Assembly (NCBI GenBank): GCA_002452215.1
Contig: DKCO01000055.1
Location: forward strand, 62,001 to 126,000
Reading direction: 5' to 3'
From: Spirochaetales bacterium UBA6872
Lineage (GTDB): Bacteria > Spirochaetota > Spirochaetia > Sphaerochaetales > Sphaerochaetaceae
Length of the DNA stretch: 64,000 bases
Shown here: one piece after another, positions 8,007-16,281 of the stretch
Layout of the letters: each line of letters opens with the position of its first letter
Position numbering within the stretch: the stretch's first letter is position 1
Notes under the pieces: generated by a model
Seen by the model: the letters and a program-made list of their open reading frames with translations, nothing else
What the model was told of the DNA's origin: nothing
Database searches by the model: none
Program-made: the position numbers and the translations under genes

Positions 8007-8909
8007 TCAATTTGAGAAGTATATCCTCTTTGCATTCTCGTAGAAGAACAAATCTTTTTCATCTGATGATAGAGTTTCGCAATAGCAATCGATCAGTTGA
8101 TCCATAGAGTACCTGCAAAGCATAGTTGGTGAGTCTGTTCCCCACATTATCCTTTCGATTCCAATCCTATCCTTAGCTATTTTGAGAAAGTCGTTTGCAA
8201 TTGGGAATGGATATTCCTCTGGCCGCGTCTTCCACATCAAAGCAGAAGCGTCAAAGACAATGTTCTCAAAAGGCTTTACTTTTTCCATCTCTGCGATAAG
8301 TATATCCCTGTCATTCCTTTTGTAAGAACCTAGATGGCATATCACAACAGTCATGGATGGGAATCTTTTTGCAATGCTTATCATTGCATCAATTTGATGG
8401 CTCTCGTCGGACGGCGATCCAAGATCAAATACAGCTATTGAGTTCTTTTTTTCAATCTTGGAGTAGATATCCATCATCATTTTACCATCAAGAGGGAATG
8501 TTTCATGTATGCCCATCAAGCCACAGCCGGTTGACGATTCAAATTTAAAGATACGAAATGATTTGAGCAAATTATCGAGGATCTCTTTCTCTTTTCTGCA
8601 ATAAGGATCTATTGCTCCAGCTGCAATAAAGCGATCAGGATATTTCTCTACAGTCTCTCTTAGGTAGTTGTTATCAAAGCCAAGAAGCCCACCTTGGAGA
8701 AGAACAGCTTTCTCTATGTTGTATTTGTCCATAATCGAAAGATATGCTTCTGCGGTAAAAGTCCTATCTCCAAATCCTTCTGGAATAATCCTTTCGTCTC
8801 TTCCAGTGGCCCATCTTGCCATTCCATTTCCAATGCATCTAAGCTCGCCTTCTGCTCCAAAGCCAGCAAGTGTTGAGAAAATATGTGCATGTGAATCAAT
8901 CAATTTCAT
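8007..8909 (-). CDS. Amidohydrolase-2 family metal-dependent hydrolase
   Basis: A 300-residue TIM-barrel hydrolase or decarboxylase of the amidohydrolase-2 group. It opens with MKLIDSHAHIF (the HxH metal ligands) and has a later metal or catalytic histidine in VVICHLGS and the closing WGTDSP motif. Members act on lactones, sugar acids or aromatic acids. The start is set at 8909 because the HxH motif should lie within the first ten residues; an upstream TTG at 8957 would add 16 unlikely residues. The ribosome site is weak. It faces the LacI gene and may process what the TRAP system imports, but that link is only positional. Confidence 0.75.
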   Translation of the reverse strand: MKLIDSHAHIFSTLAGFGAEGELRCIGNGMARWATGRDERIIPEGFGDRTFTAEAYLSIMDKYNIEKAVLLQGGLLGFDNNYLRETVEKYPDRFIAAGAIDPYCRKEKEILDNLLKSFRIFKFESSTGCGLMGIHETFPLDGKMMMDIYSKIEKKNSIAVFDLGSPSDESHQIDAMISIAKRFPSMTVVICHLGSYKRNDRDILIAEMEKVKPFENIVFDASALMWKTRPEEYPFPIANDFLKIAKDRIGIERIMWGTDSPTMLCRYSMDQLIDCYCETLSSDEKDLFFYENAKRIYFSN

Positions 8910-8992
8910 ATTTATTTTTATAGCATTTTGCCTCTTTGGTATCAACAATGAAATCAAATAGGGAAAATTATAAACTTAAACTCCTAAAAGCC

Positions 8993-9019
8993 TTGCAAAT
9001 ATACTCTTAAACGTATAAT
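8993..9019 (+). promoter_or_regulatory. Probable asd promoter
   Basis: A perfect -10 box TATAAT (9014-9019) lies 26 bases before the asd start. A TTGCAA -35-like box lies at 8993-8998, with a short spacer of 15. The -10 overlaps a partial LacI-like palindrome TTAAACGTATAA (9007-9018), which may be coincidence. Confidence 0.5.
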
Positions 9020-9045
9020 CTGTCGCAAATTGAGGACTTGTAACT

Positions 9046-10071
9046 ATGGGCGGAAATAAGAAAATTAAAGTTGCCGTTATCGGAGCAACAGGTGCTGTTG
9101 GTCAAGTATTCATGTGGATGCTTTCTGACCATCCTTGGTTTGATTTAAGCTATGCTACAGCAAGTGCTGCCAGAGTAGGGCAGAAGTATGCTGCTACAGT
9201 GCATTGGGTAATGCCTTTTGAAATGCCAGAATCCATAAAGGATATGGAAGTTAAGGAATTCAATTATGCAAAGATGAAGGAAGAGGGTGTTAGGATTGTA
9301 TTCTCTGCTCTTCCAGCTGCAGTTGCGCAAGAAGCTGAGCCACAATTGAGGGCTCATGGCTTTTATGTTTTCTCGAATGCAGCTGCTATGCGTTATGATT
9401 CGAATGTTCCTATTTTGATTCCAGATACCAATGTGGAGCAACTTGATTTGATAAGGACTCAAGGGTATCCACAAACTGGTTTTTGCGTAACGAATGCCAA
9501 TTGTGTTACAACTGGTCTTGCAATGGCTTTGGCACCCCTTAGAAAGTTCGGGATAAAGACTATTACGATAAACTCATATCAATCTGTATCGGGAGCAGGG
9601 TATCCTGGTCTTTCTTCTTTTGATATAACAGACAATTGCATCCCATTTATCAAAGGCGAAGAGGAAAAAATCGATAAAGAGATAAAGAAGATTCTCTCCA
9701 TAGATCCTCTTGTCTATGCATATACAGTTCGTGTTCCTGTTATGTTTGGGCATTTGGAGACTGTTTGGCTTGATTTGGAAGAAGATGTAAATGAAGAAGA
9801 TATCATCAAAGCCTGGAATGAATTCAAGGAAGTCCAGGATTTGCCATCTACACCCGCTCAACCTATAGTGTATTCTCCTGAGCCAACTTTCCCGCAGCCG
9901 AAGTATGCCTTCTGGGGCAATCCAAAGGGAATGGTTGTGTATACAGGAAGACTTAAAAAGCAAAATGGGAAGATTGGGTTCTGTCTTTTGGTAAACAACA
10001 TTGTAAAGGGAGCTGCTGGCGGATCGATTCAAAATGCAGAGGCTTTTGTATCGCGATATGGTGTTAAATAG
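9046..10071 (+). CDS. asd: Aspartate-semialdehyde dehydrogenase (archaeal/fungal type)
   Basis: Reduces aspartyl phosphate to aspartate semialdehyde with NADPH, the branch step toward lysine/diaminopimelate, threonine and methionine. The 341-residue protein has the N-terminal nucleotide-binding loop VIGATGAVGQ and the catalytic cysteine C153 in NANCVTT. It also has the SYQSVSGAGYPG segment and a histidine in the PVMFGHLETVWL stretch. The sequence style (long HWVMPFEMP insert, AFWGNPKGMVVYTGRL end) is that of the archaeal/fungal subgroup rather than the E. coli form. The ribosome site is TGAGGA. It appears to be a single-gene unit with its own promoter. Confidence 0.93.
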   Translation: MGGNKKIKVAVIGATGAVGQVFMWMLSDHPWFDLSYATASAARVGQKYAATVHWVMPFEMPESIKDMEVKEFNYAKMKEEGVRIVFSALPAAVAQEAEPQLRAHGFYVFSNAAAMRYDSNVPILIPDTNVEQLDLIRTQGYPQTGFCVTNANCVTTGLAMALAPLRKFGIKTITINSYQSVSGAGYPGLSSFDITDNCIPFIKGEEEKIDKEIKKILSIDPLVYAYTVRVPVMFGHLETVWLDLEEDVNEEDIIKAWNEFKEVQDLPSTPAQPIVYSPEPTFPQPKYAFWGNPKGMVVYTGRLKKQNGKIGFCLLVNNIVKGAAGGSIQNAEAFVSRYGVK

Positions 10072-10245
10072 TGTTGTATAATAGATATATGGTTGATTTT
10101 TGATATCAAATATCTCTTTGATTTGCAATGAGATAAAGCTAGTTATTATTTGCTATTTTGCGATTTTGGCTTCTTTTTCTATTTCATTGCACTGAATAAC
10201 ATGCTATATTACTTTTACCAAATAAAATTCGTTCCGTTATATATT

Positions 10246-10276
10246 GAGCTAGGCATAAGGGGTTGTGTCCTAGCTC
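10246..10276. terminator. Inverted repeat at the convergent asd / nucleotidase ends
   Basis: GAGCTAGG and CCTAGCTC form a perfect 8-pair stem with a 15-base loop, followed on the plus strand by TTGTTTTC. It overlaps the last codons of the minus-strand nucleotidase and lies 175 bases past asd. It could end the asd transcript. On the minus strand no T run follows. The region between 10072 and 10245 shows nothing else I can name. Confidence 0.45.
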
Positions 10277-11784
10277 TTGTTTTCATATCCGATTGTCATG
10301 AAATCAGCATATGGCCATATAAGATTTTCAGAGTGCATCTTCAAGTAATCAATCGCTAGATTTTGTATATCATCATCAATCGTTTTTAAGACTTTGCATT
10401 TTCTGAAAACGTCATAGCCACCAGTTCCACTCGCTCTGTAATTGTTCATGCATAGCTTTAGTTTTCTATCTTCGATTGGACTACCCTGAAATTCCAGCCT
10501 TACGACTCTTTTCCCAATAGGCTTTGATAAATCGAAAGTATAACCAAGGCCCAAATAATAATCATAGTTGTAGTTCTCAACCTTTGGCTCAAGAAAGCTT
10601 TTTGATATAGTGACTTTGCCATCTTCAAGCGTAAAATACTCTGCACAGCGCTCAAGTGCCTCTCTTAGCTCTGCTTCTCCAACTTCCAATATGACCAAAG
10701 TATTAGGAAATGGGTAGCTTGCAATTATATCTCTTCGAGTAAGCTCTCTTTTGAATCCATATAAAGTATTTGTCAGGGATGTACATGAAATATCAGCATT
10801 GCTTCTCGCCAATTGAACCGTATTGAAGAAGTCCGCAATATGGGAACCATTTAGTGCACTTTCTAGCAATGTTGGCTTTTTGATCTCTTTCTCTATTGTT
10901 CCAGCAGGCTCATCGAGCCATTTGTTGACAGCTACATTAAGTGGCCTATATTCGTTTTCAAGTTTCTTTGGACCATCTTGATTTGGCTTTTTCAATTCTC
11001 CTTTGATTTCGACTCCATTGCCACTATCCTCGATGCTTAGTTCTGCATATTTTACGCTATTTGCAGGGCATTGGATTATATTTGTTCCACTGTATTTTGA
11101 GAAAGGTATCTCCATATGCTGATGAGCTGATAGTATTAAATCATAATCAAGTTCACTTGCGATTTTGCATCCTACATTTTCTTTTGTTGTGCTAAGTATT
11201 TCACCTGTTTGCAAGTTTCTTTCAAATCCACCATGGTAGATAAGAATCGATACATCAGCATTCTCTTTTAGCCACTTGATCTCTTCTTGCGCTTTATCAA
11301 AGACATCAGAGATGACAAAATTCTCCAGATGCTCCGGTTTTTCCCATACATTCACGTAATCTGTCACAAGACCAGTAAAACCAAGCCTAAGGCCGGATTT
11401 GTCTTCTACTACAATATGCTTAAGGATGTTGAGCTTGCCAGTTTTGTCCTCTAGATTTGCACAAAGCAACTTTGCATTTAGTTCTGAGAAATAATCATAG
11501 AATGCGCTGTAGCCATAATTGAAGTCATGGTTTCCTGGAACAGCTATGTCTAATCCCATTGTATTGAAGACAACTTGTTGAGGAAATGGCCTTATGTCTT
11601 TCTCGAAAACATATGTCGAAAGCGGAGAGCCTTGAAGCGTATCTCCACCATCGATTATGAGTGTATTATCATCTTTGGCAAAGCTCTCGGATATTCTCAT
11701 CAAGCCAACATTTTCCTCTTTGTTCTCGCTATAAGAGAAAGGGAAGAGATACGAATGAGTGTCGCTTGTATATATGATTTTCAT
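10270..11784 (-). CDS. Cytoplasmic 5'-nucleotidase / metallophosphatase, last gene of the Phn-type transporter operon
   Basis: A 504-residue two-domain enzyme. The N-terminal metallophosphoesterase domain has SDTHSYLFP, DGGDTLQGSP, GNHDFNYG, IYHGG and SAHQHMEIP. The C-terminal 5'-nucleotidase domain has the substrate loop around NNYRASGTGGYD. Relatives remove phosphate from nucleotides or cyclic nucleotides and are normally exported. This one starts directly at MKIIYTSDTHS with no signal peptide, so it should act in the cytoplasm. The start at 11784 shares one base with the stop of the upstream permease gene (TGATG), giving tight coupling and an AGAGGA ribosome site. It probably releases phosphate or a nucleoside from an imported phosphorylated compound. 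Confidence 0.85.
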   Translation of the reverse strand: MKIIYTSDTHSYLFPFSYSENKEENVGLMRISESFAKDDNTLIIDGGDTLQGSPLSTYVFEKDIRPFPQQVVFNTMGLDIAVPGNHDFNYGYSAFYDYFSELNAKLLCANLEDKTGKLNILKHIVVEDKSGLRLGFTGLVTDYVNVWEKPEHLENFVISDVFDKAQEEIKWLKENADVSILIYHGGFERNLQTGEILSTTKENVGCKIASELDYDLILSAHQHMEIPFSKYSGTNIIQCPANSVKYAELSIEDSGNGVEIKGELKKPNQDGPKKLENEYRPLNVAVNKWLDEPAGTIEKEIKKPTLLESALNGSHIADFFNTVQLARSNADISCTSLTNTLYGFKRELTRRDIIASYPFPNTLVILEVGEAELREALERCAEYFTLEDGKVTISKSFLEPKVENYNYDYYLGLGYTFDLSKPIGKRVVRLEFQGSPIEDRKLKLCMNNYRASGTGGYDVFRKCKVLKTIDDDIQNLAIDYLKMHSENLIWPYADFMTIGYENKS

Positions 11785-12593
11785 CAAATTCCTCTTGCAA
11801 GTCTGTTTCTGAGCTTGTTGGATATCCACTCTACAATAAGTACAAGTACTATAAGGCCCGCAAGGATTGCGCCAACTTGGTTCCATCTGTAGCTTGACAT
11901 AGCAAAGATCAAAGGAGCTCCCATTCCACCTGCTCCAACGAGTCCTAGTACTGTAGCGTCTCTTAGGTTCATATCGAATCTGTAGATCAAAGTGGAAGAA
12001 AAGTCAGCATAGAGCTGAGGTAATATCCCATATCTTATTTTTTCAAATAGATTGCATCCAGCAGCATCCAAAGACTCTAGTATCTTCTTGTCCAGGTCCT
12101 CAATAGTTTCGATGAACATCTTGGAAATCATGCCAATCGAGCTTACAGCCATTGTCATTAGACCAGCAAACGCACCGGGACCAGTGACCCTGATGAACAT
12201 CAAGCCGTAGACAAATACAGGTATTGTTCGTATTGCCATTACAAGGACTCTGAACAAAAGCGCAATCGGCTTTGGAACAATATTTGCGGCTCCAAGAAAA
12301 GATAGTGGAATTGCAAGGACAGCGCCGACGATTGTGCCTAAAAATGCAATGCAGATTGTCTCGAGCAAAAGATACGGCACACCTTGTGTTGTGAAGTTGA
12401 ACAGAAGAGAAGGATCTGGATGGAAGATTCCAAGGAGTATATTGATTGCAACTCTATTTGCACCTTCTCCCGCGCCATTTCCATCGCCAAGAGCCGATGC
12501 CGACCAAGCAAGAATCAAGAGAACAACAAATATAGCAATGAGATTCTTTATCCACAGTTTTGGACGTTTTTCATACATTTCTTTTACTGTCAT
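11784..12593 (-). CDS. phnE: Phosphonate/phosphite-type ABC transporter permease (second PhnE)
   Basis: A 269-residue inner-membrane permease with about six hydrophobic helices. The coupling region SLDAAGCNLFEKIRYGILPQ contacts the ATPase, and GLVGAGGMGAPL is typical of PhnE. It pairs with the other PhnE gene upstream to form a heterodimeric channel. The ribosome site AAGGAGG lies 8 bases before the ATG, 12 bases after the stop of the first permease. The stop overlaps the nucleotidase start. Confidence 0.88.
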   Translation of the reverse strand: MTVKEMYEKRPKLWIKNLIAIFVVLLILAWSASALGDGNGAGEGANRVAINILLGIFHPDPSLLFNFTTQGVPYLLLETICIAFLGTIVGAVLAIPLSFLGAANIVPKPIALLFRVLVMAIRTIPVFVYGLMFIRVTGPGAFAGLMTMAVSSIGMISKMFIETIEDLDKKILESLDAAGCNLFEKIRYGILPQLYADFSSTLIYRFDMNLRDATVLGLVGAGGMGAPLIFAMSSYRWNQVGAILAGLIVLVLIVEWISNKLRNRLARGI

Positions 12594-12605
12594 ATCATCG
12601 CCTCC

Positions 12606-13427
12606 TTATGTCAGCTTGCTTCTGAGCCAATGGCTTATCCACTCGATAAGTACTACTGTGATAAAAAGAACAAGGAGAATCATGCCGACTTTGTCGTACT
12701 CTCTCCATCCTATGTTCTCGTTTAATATGAGTCCAAGCCCACCAGCTCCAACATATCCTAGGATGGATGCGTAGCGAACATTCCCTTCAAAGCAATAGAG
12801 ACTATTGGATAAATAGCCGGGAAGGATTTGTGGTAGTATCGCTGATATAAATGACCTTATGTTGGTTGAACCCATCGACTCCATTGCTTCAAAAGGTCCC
12901 ATGTCTACTGTCTCGATCTGTTCGTATAGCAACTTTCCTATGTAGCTGAATGTGAAGATTGCGATTGCTGTTGTTCCAGCTGTGGTTCCAAGCCCGAAAA
13001 TATATGTTGCAATCAATGCTGTAACCAAAGTAGGCAATGTTCTGACAATTGACAAGAAGAATCGCGATAGCGCAATAACAACTTTGTTTTTTATAATATT
13101 CGAACTTGCGATAAGGGCCATTGGGATTGCAAGTGCAGATCCTATGAATGAGCCCAAAAAGCTCATCTTAATTGTATCGAAGAGGGGAGTCCAAATGCTG
13201 TTGATATAGGAGAATTTTGGGGGAAACATCCTCTCGAGGATTACAAAGAACTGGTTTCCTCTTGTCAACAATGTCGACATCTTGAAGCCAGTGACCTTCA
13301 CAGAGATTGCACAAGCTATAAATAAGATTATCAATACCATTGGGGTTCTCGATCTCTTTTCCTCGATTGTCTTTCCGTTCTCAAGTACTATCGTCTTTGG
13401 TTTGAAGATCTTGTCATACAGCTGCAT
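12606..13427 (-). CDS. phnE: Phosphonate/phosphite-type ABC transporter permease (first PhnE)
   Basis: A 273-residue permease with membrane helices and the coupling region AMESMGSTNIRSFISAILPQ, then GYVGAGGLGL as in its partner. I choose the start at 13427 because AAGGA lies 8 bases upstream. The in-frame ATG at 13448 has no ribosome site. The gene overlaps the end of phnC by 14 bases, so translation is coupled. A cytoplasmic N-terminal extension of about 30 residues (QLYDKIFKPKT and on) precedes the first helix. Confidence 0.87.
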   Translation of the reverse strand: MQLYDKIFKPKTIVLENGKTIEEKRSRTPMVLIILFIACAISVKVTGFKMSTLLTRGNQFFVILERMFPPKFSYINSIWTPLFDTIKMSFLGSFIGSALAIPMALIASSNIIKNKVVIALSRFFLSIVRTLPTLVTALIATYIFGLGTTAGTTAIAIFTFSYIGKLLYEQIETVDMGPFEAMESMGSTNIRSFISAILPQILPGYLSNSLYCFEGNVRYASILGYVGAGGLGLILNENIGWREYDKVGMILLVLFITVVLIEWISHWLRSKLT

Positions 13428-14172
13428 TGCTCTTATCCTTCTCTTCATAGATCTTGTTTAGCACGTTCTGGTCGACATCCTTCGCTTTTCCATCATATAC
13501 GATTCGCCCTGCGTTGATTCCTACGATTCTGTCTACATATTCAAGTGCAAGATCAACGTGGTGGATGTTTATCAACACAGTTATATTCATCTCCTTGTTG
13601 ATTCTCTTGAAATCATCCATCACTTGCTTTGCTGTAACTGGATCAAGGGCTGCTACTGGCTCATCGGCAAGTATTATCGTCGGGTTTTGGGCAAGAGTGC
13701 GCGCCAGGGCAACTCTTTGTTGCTGTCCACCTGATAGTTGATCGACTCTAGTATAGGCCTTGTCCAATATGCCCATGCTATCCAAAGCTGACAATGCTTT
13801 CATTTTTGCTTCTTTCGGGAAGATCCCTAGCAAAACTCTCCAGAAAGGCAAGTCTGGAACAAATGAAGTAAGTACGTTTTTAAGCACTGTAGTCCTTGTA
13901 ACTAGATTGAATGATTGGAATATCATCCCGATTTTGCGCCTGAATTTTCTCAAGCTCTTTCCCTTGAGGGTGCTAACATCCACATCATCCACAATCAGCT
14001 TGCCATCTGTTATTTCATGCATTCTGTTTATTGATCTGATTAGTGTGGATTTCCCTGCGCCAGAGAGGCCGATTATGCCCACGAATTCCCCTTGTTCTAT
14101 CTTCAATGAGACATCGTCCAGTCCCTTTACGCCATTAGGATACACCTTTGACACATGGTCGAATATGATCAC
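13414..14172 (-). CDS. phnC: Phosphonate/phosphite-type ABC transporter ATPase (PhnC)
   Basis: A 252-residue ABC ATPase that powers the importer. It has Walker A GLSGAGKST (residues 35-43), Q-loop MIFQSFNLV, signature LSGGQQQRVALAR, Walker B TIILADEP and switch histidine INIHH. The INIHHVDLALEYVDRIVGINAGRIVYDG ending is typical of PhnC. It lies between the binding-protein gene, from which it is separated by a hairpin, and the two permease genes. No C-P lyase or phosphonatase genes are nearby, so the natural substrate may be a phosphate ester or phosphite rather than a phosphonate. Confidence 0.92.
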   Translation of the reverse strand: MIIFDHVSKVYPNGVKGLDDVSLKIEQGEFVGIIGLSGAGKSTLIRSINRMHEITDGKLIVDDVDVSTLKGKSLRKFRRKIGMIFQSFNLVTRTTVLKNVLTSFVPDLPFWRVLLGIFPKEAKMKALSALDSMGILDKAYTRVDQLSGGQQQRVALARTLAQNPTIILADEPVAALDPVTAKQVMDDFKRINKEMNITVLINIHHVDLALEYVDRIVGINAGRIVYDGKAKDVDQNVLNKIYEEKDKSNAAV

Positions 14173-14192
14173 TTTGTCCTCCTCCAGAGAAA

Positions 14193-14213
14193 GGCAGAGG
14201 ACAATCCTCTGCC
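14193..14213 (-). terminator. Stem-loop between phnD and phnC
   Basis: GGCAGAGGA and TCCTCTGCC form a perfect 9-pair stem with a 3-base loop, 24 bases past the phnD stop and before phnC. On the transcript (minus strand) it is followed by TTTCTCTGG, a poor T run. It resembles the dctP-dctQ hairpin and probably protects the binding-protein message or partly ends transcription. Confidence 0.65.
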
Positions 14214-14237
14214 AAGAATATTCACTGAACTATATTA

Positions 14238-15266
14238 TTAGTTCTGTCTTGAAAGCTCCATAGCTTTTCTTGCGCCATCATAGTCAGCGCTTGTTGCCTT
14301 CTTGTAGCCTTCATGGCTGTAGATAGAGATTACTTCTAGACCCTCTGGTGTCTCTCCGATTGCAATGAATGCATCTTGAAGAGCTGCCTTGAATTCATCT
14401 GTCATGATTGGGCTTGTCTTTGAGACAGATACTGTGTCGTTGTAGATGTATGGTGTTACGAAGATGCAATCTGTATCTGTCCAGATATCGTTCTTTGCTC
14501 CAAACTCTGCTTGCCACTTCGACTCGTAGTCTCTTCTTGCGTCAGCATAGCAAGCAAGAACATCGACTTGTCCTGATGCAAGGCGTGCGAAAGCTGATGC
14601 ATAGCTATCGGCTTGTACTGTGTGTTGCAAATCTCTGATGCCTTTGCCATATTTGTCTTGCAAGAGGATTGTTGGATAGACATAGCCTGCTGATGATGTT
14701 GGTCCCATTACAGCCCAGTTTGCGCTATTGAGGTCATCCCATGTAAGCTCCTCTCCTGCGTTGACTTTCTTAGCAAGCTCTTGTCCTTTTGCTGAAGGGC
14801 CGGCGATTATCAATGCTCTGTAACCAACTACTTGAGTATCTGTTGCTGTTGTTGGCTCATTCTGGTTCCATACTTTTGGATCTTCCGAGTCGTTTGATAG
14901 TCCTGCTCTTGTTGCTGTCAAAATTACATCGCATCCATCATCATACTGAACATATGTTGCACCAGGTATAAGGCCAACATCTGCTGTTCCTGCCGATAGT
15001 GCTTCTCCAACAGCTTCATATGTTGTTCCTACAGCAATCTCGACATCTTCGACATTCCAGCCTTCCTTTGCGAGTTGCTCTTTCAAGAGGTTCTTCAGAG
15101 GTGCTGTCTGTGTAATGATAGTCTCAGGATCTCTTGATGGAACAAAGTACACACTAAGCTTAGCGATATCTTTGCTTGATGTTGTGGCTTTCTCAGCCTG
15201 TCCACTTGCAAATATTGTCGACATTGCAAGTAAGAGAACGAAAAGTACACATAATGTCTTTTTCAT
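14238..15266 (-). CDS. phnD: Phosphonate-type ABC transporter substrate-binding protein (PhnD family)
   Basis: A 342-residue exported binding protein. The signal peptide ends in IFASGQAEKA, a form typical of spirochaete lipid-free or lipidated binding proteins. The PhnD fold shows in LSVYFVPSRDPETI, TYEAVGEALSAGTADVGLIPGATYV, MGPTSSAGYVYP and ASGQVDVLACYADARRDY. These residues form the pocket for a phosphate-like group. The start is fixed by AAGGAGC, which lies inside the end of the upstream lacI-type gene; the gap between stop and start is 3 bases. The exact ligand is unknown, and an imported phosphorylated metabolite is plausible given the nucleotidase at the operon end. Confidence 0.9.
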   Translation of the reverse strand: MKKTLCVLFVLLLAMSTIFASGQAEKATTSSKDIAKLSVYFVPSRDPETIITQTAPLKNLLKEQLAKEGWNVEDVEIAVGTTYEAVGEALSAGTADVGLIPGATYVQYDDGCDVILTATRAGLSNDSEDPKVWNQNEPTTATDTQVVGYRALIIAGPSAKGQELAKKVNAGEELTWDDLNSANWAVMGPTSSAGYVYPTILLQDKYGKGIRDLQHTVQADSYASAFARLASGQVDVLACYADARRDYESKWQAEFGAKNDIWTDTDCIFVTPYIYNDTVSVSKTSPIMTDEFKAALQDAFIAIGETPEGLEVISIYSHEGYKKATSADYDGARKAMELSRQN

Positions 15267-15269
15267 TTT

Positions 15270-16229
15270 TTAGCTCCTTATATTTTGCCTTATGGCTTTA
15301 TGATTTGCTTCAAGATGTGCTGGAATGTAGATATTCACGGCACTGTTTGTGTTTTGATTTGTGTTGTCAATCAAGATTCTGACAGCTCTTTGCCAAAGCT
15401 CTGATGTGTACATCCTGATTGTAGGAAAGTCTTCTGTATCTTCTGTGTCGATATCCCTGTAGAGTATTATTGGGAAATCCTTATTCGATGCTTTGTATTC
15501 CATGAGTGCATCGTCTTCTATTAGCTGACTTGCGATTATTGCTCCATCAGCTCCACTCTCAATAGCTCTTCTCATCAAAGCTTTGCCATCGTTTTTGAGG
15601 TTTCCGCAAAGAAAGAGATCTTTGGAGAAAAGTCCCTTCTCGATAAGGATTTTCTTTGTGTTTTCTGTTCTCTTTTTGCCTATTGTTGCGTATTTGAATT
15701 CCCCGATTCCGCCTATATACGCAATATTGCATGATCCCATGCTAGTCAAATAATCGATAGCTTCATTCAGAGCCAGTTCGAAGTCGATTATGATTCTGTC
15801 GAAAGAGTAGTCAAGATCCTTGTTGCTGTTTATGAATACTATGTTTTGGGAAGAAAGCAATAGCTTTTCTCTCTCTTCTTCATTAAAGCTCCCGAGTGCT
15901 ATTATCCCATCAACGCTTTTCTCTTCATCTCTTGCAAGCCTTGTAAAGGCTATCTCCTCTTTGAAGGAAGACAACGATGCTATTGCTGATGTCGAATAAT
16001 CAACAGGCTTCTCCTCTGGTATTACATGCCAATCGGCAATTGCGATTAGCAATCTATCGTTATTCCTTTTTTTCTGCCTTGGTGTCTTGTATCCCAACTC
16101 ATGTGCAACCTTGAGCACAGAAAAGCGCACTCTATCTGTTACAACCAAGCTATCATCATTGTTGATAATCCTGCTTACAGTTGCGATCGATACATTTGTT
16201 TTTTGCGCTATTTCCGATAGAGTAGCCAT
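15270..16229 (-). CDS. LacI-family regulator leading the Phn-type operon
   Basis: A 319-residue repressor. The N-terminal helix-turn-helix is ATLSEIAQKTNVSIATVSRIINNDDSLVV, followed by an effector domain. The effector domain is short of the usual LacI hinge sequence and is closest to the EbgR/galactose-operon type (YIGGIGEFKY, ADGAIIASQL, FPIILYRDIDTED). The start at 16229 gives the canonical MATLSEIA opening; 40 codons of upstream frame are not expected to be translated. It is followed 3 bases later by phnD, so repressor and importer share a message. LacI control of a Phn-type importer hints that the ligand contains a sugar, such as a sugar phosphate or nucleotide. Confidence 0.85.
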   Translation of the reverse strand: MATLSEIAQKTNVSIATVSRIINNDDSLVVTDRVRFSVLKVAHELGYKTPRQKKRNNDRLLIAIADWHVIPEEKPVDYSTSAIASLSSFKEEIAFTRLARDEEKSVDGIIALGSFNEEEREKLLLSSQNIVFINSNKDLDYSFDRIIIDFELALNEAIDYLTSMGSCNIAYIGGIGEFKYATIGKKRTENTKKILIEKGLFSKDLFLCGNLKNDGKALMRRAIESGADGAIIASQLIEDDALMEYKASNKDFPIILYRDIDTEDTEDFPTIRMYTSELWQRAVRILIDNTNQNTNSAVNIYIPAHLEANHKAIRQNIRS

Positions 16230-16281
16230 GGCTTGAGTATAATATGGTTGTTCGTTCTTTGTACAGTTTTTTACTGTTTTT

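Noticed and set aside
9574..10128. A 184-codon frame opposite asd
   Set aside because: It is an antisense shadow of a conserved metabolic gene with no independent signal.
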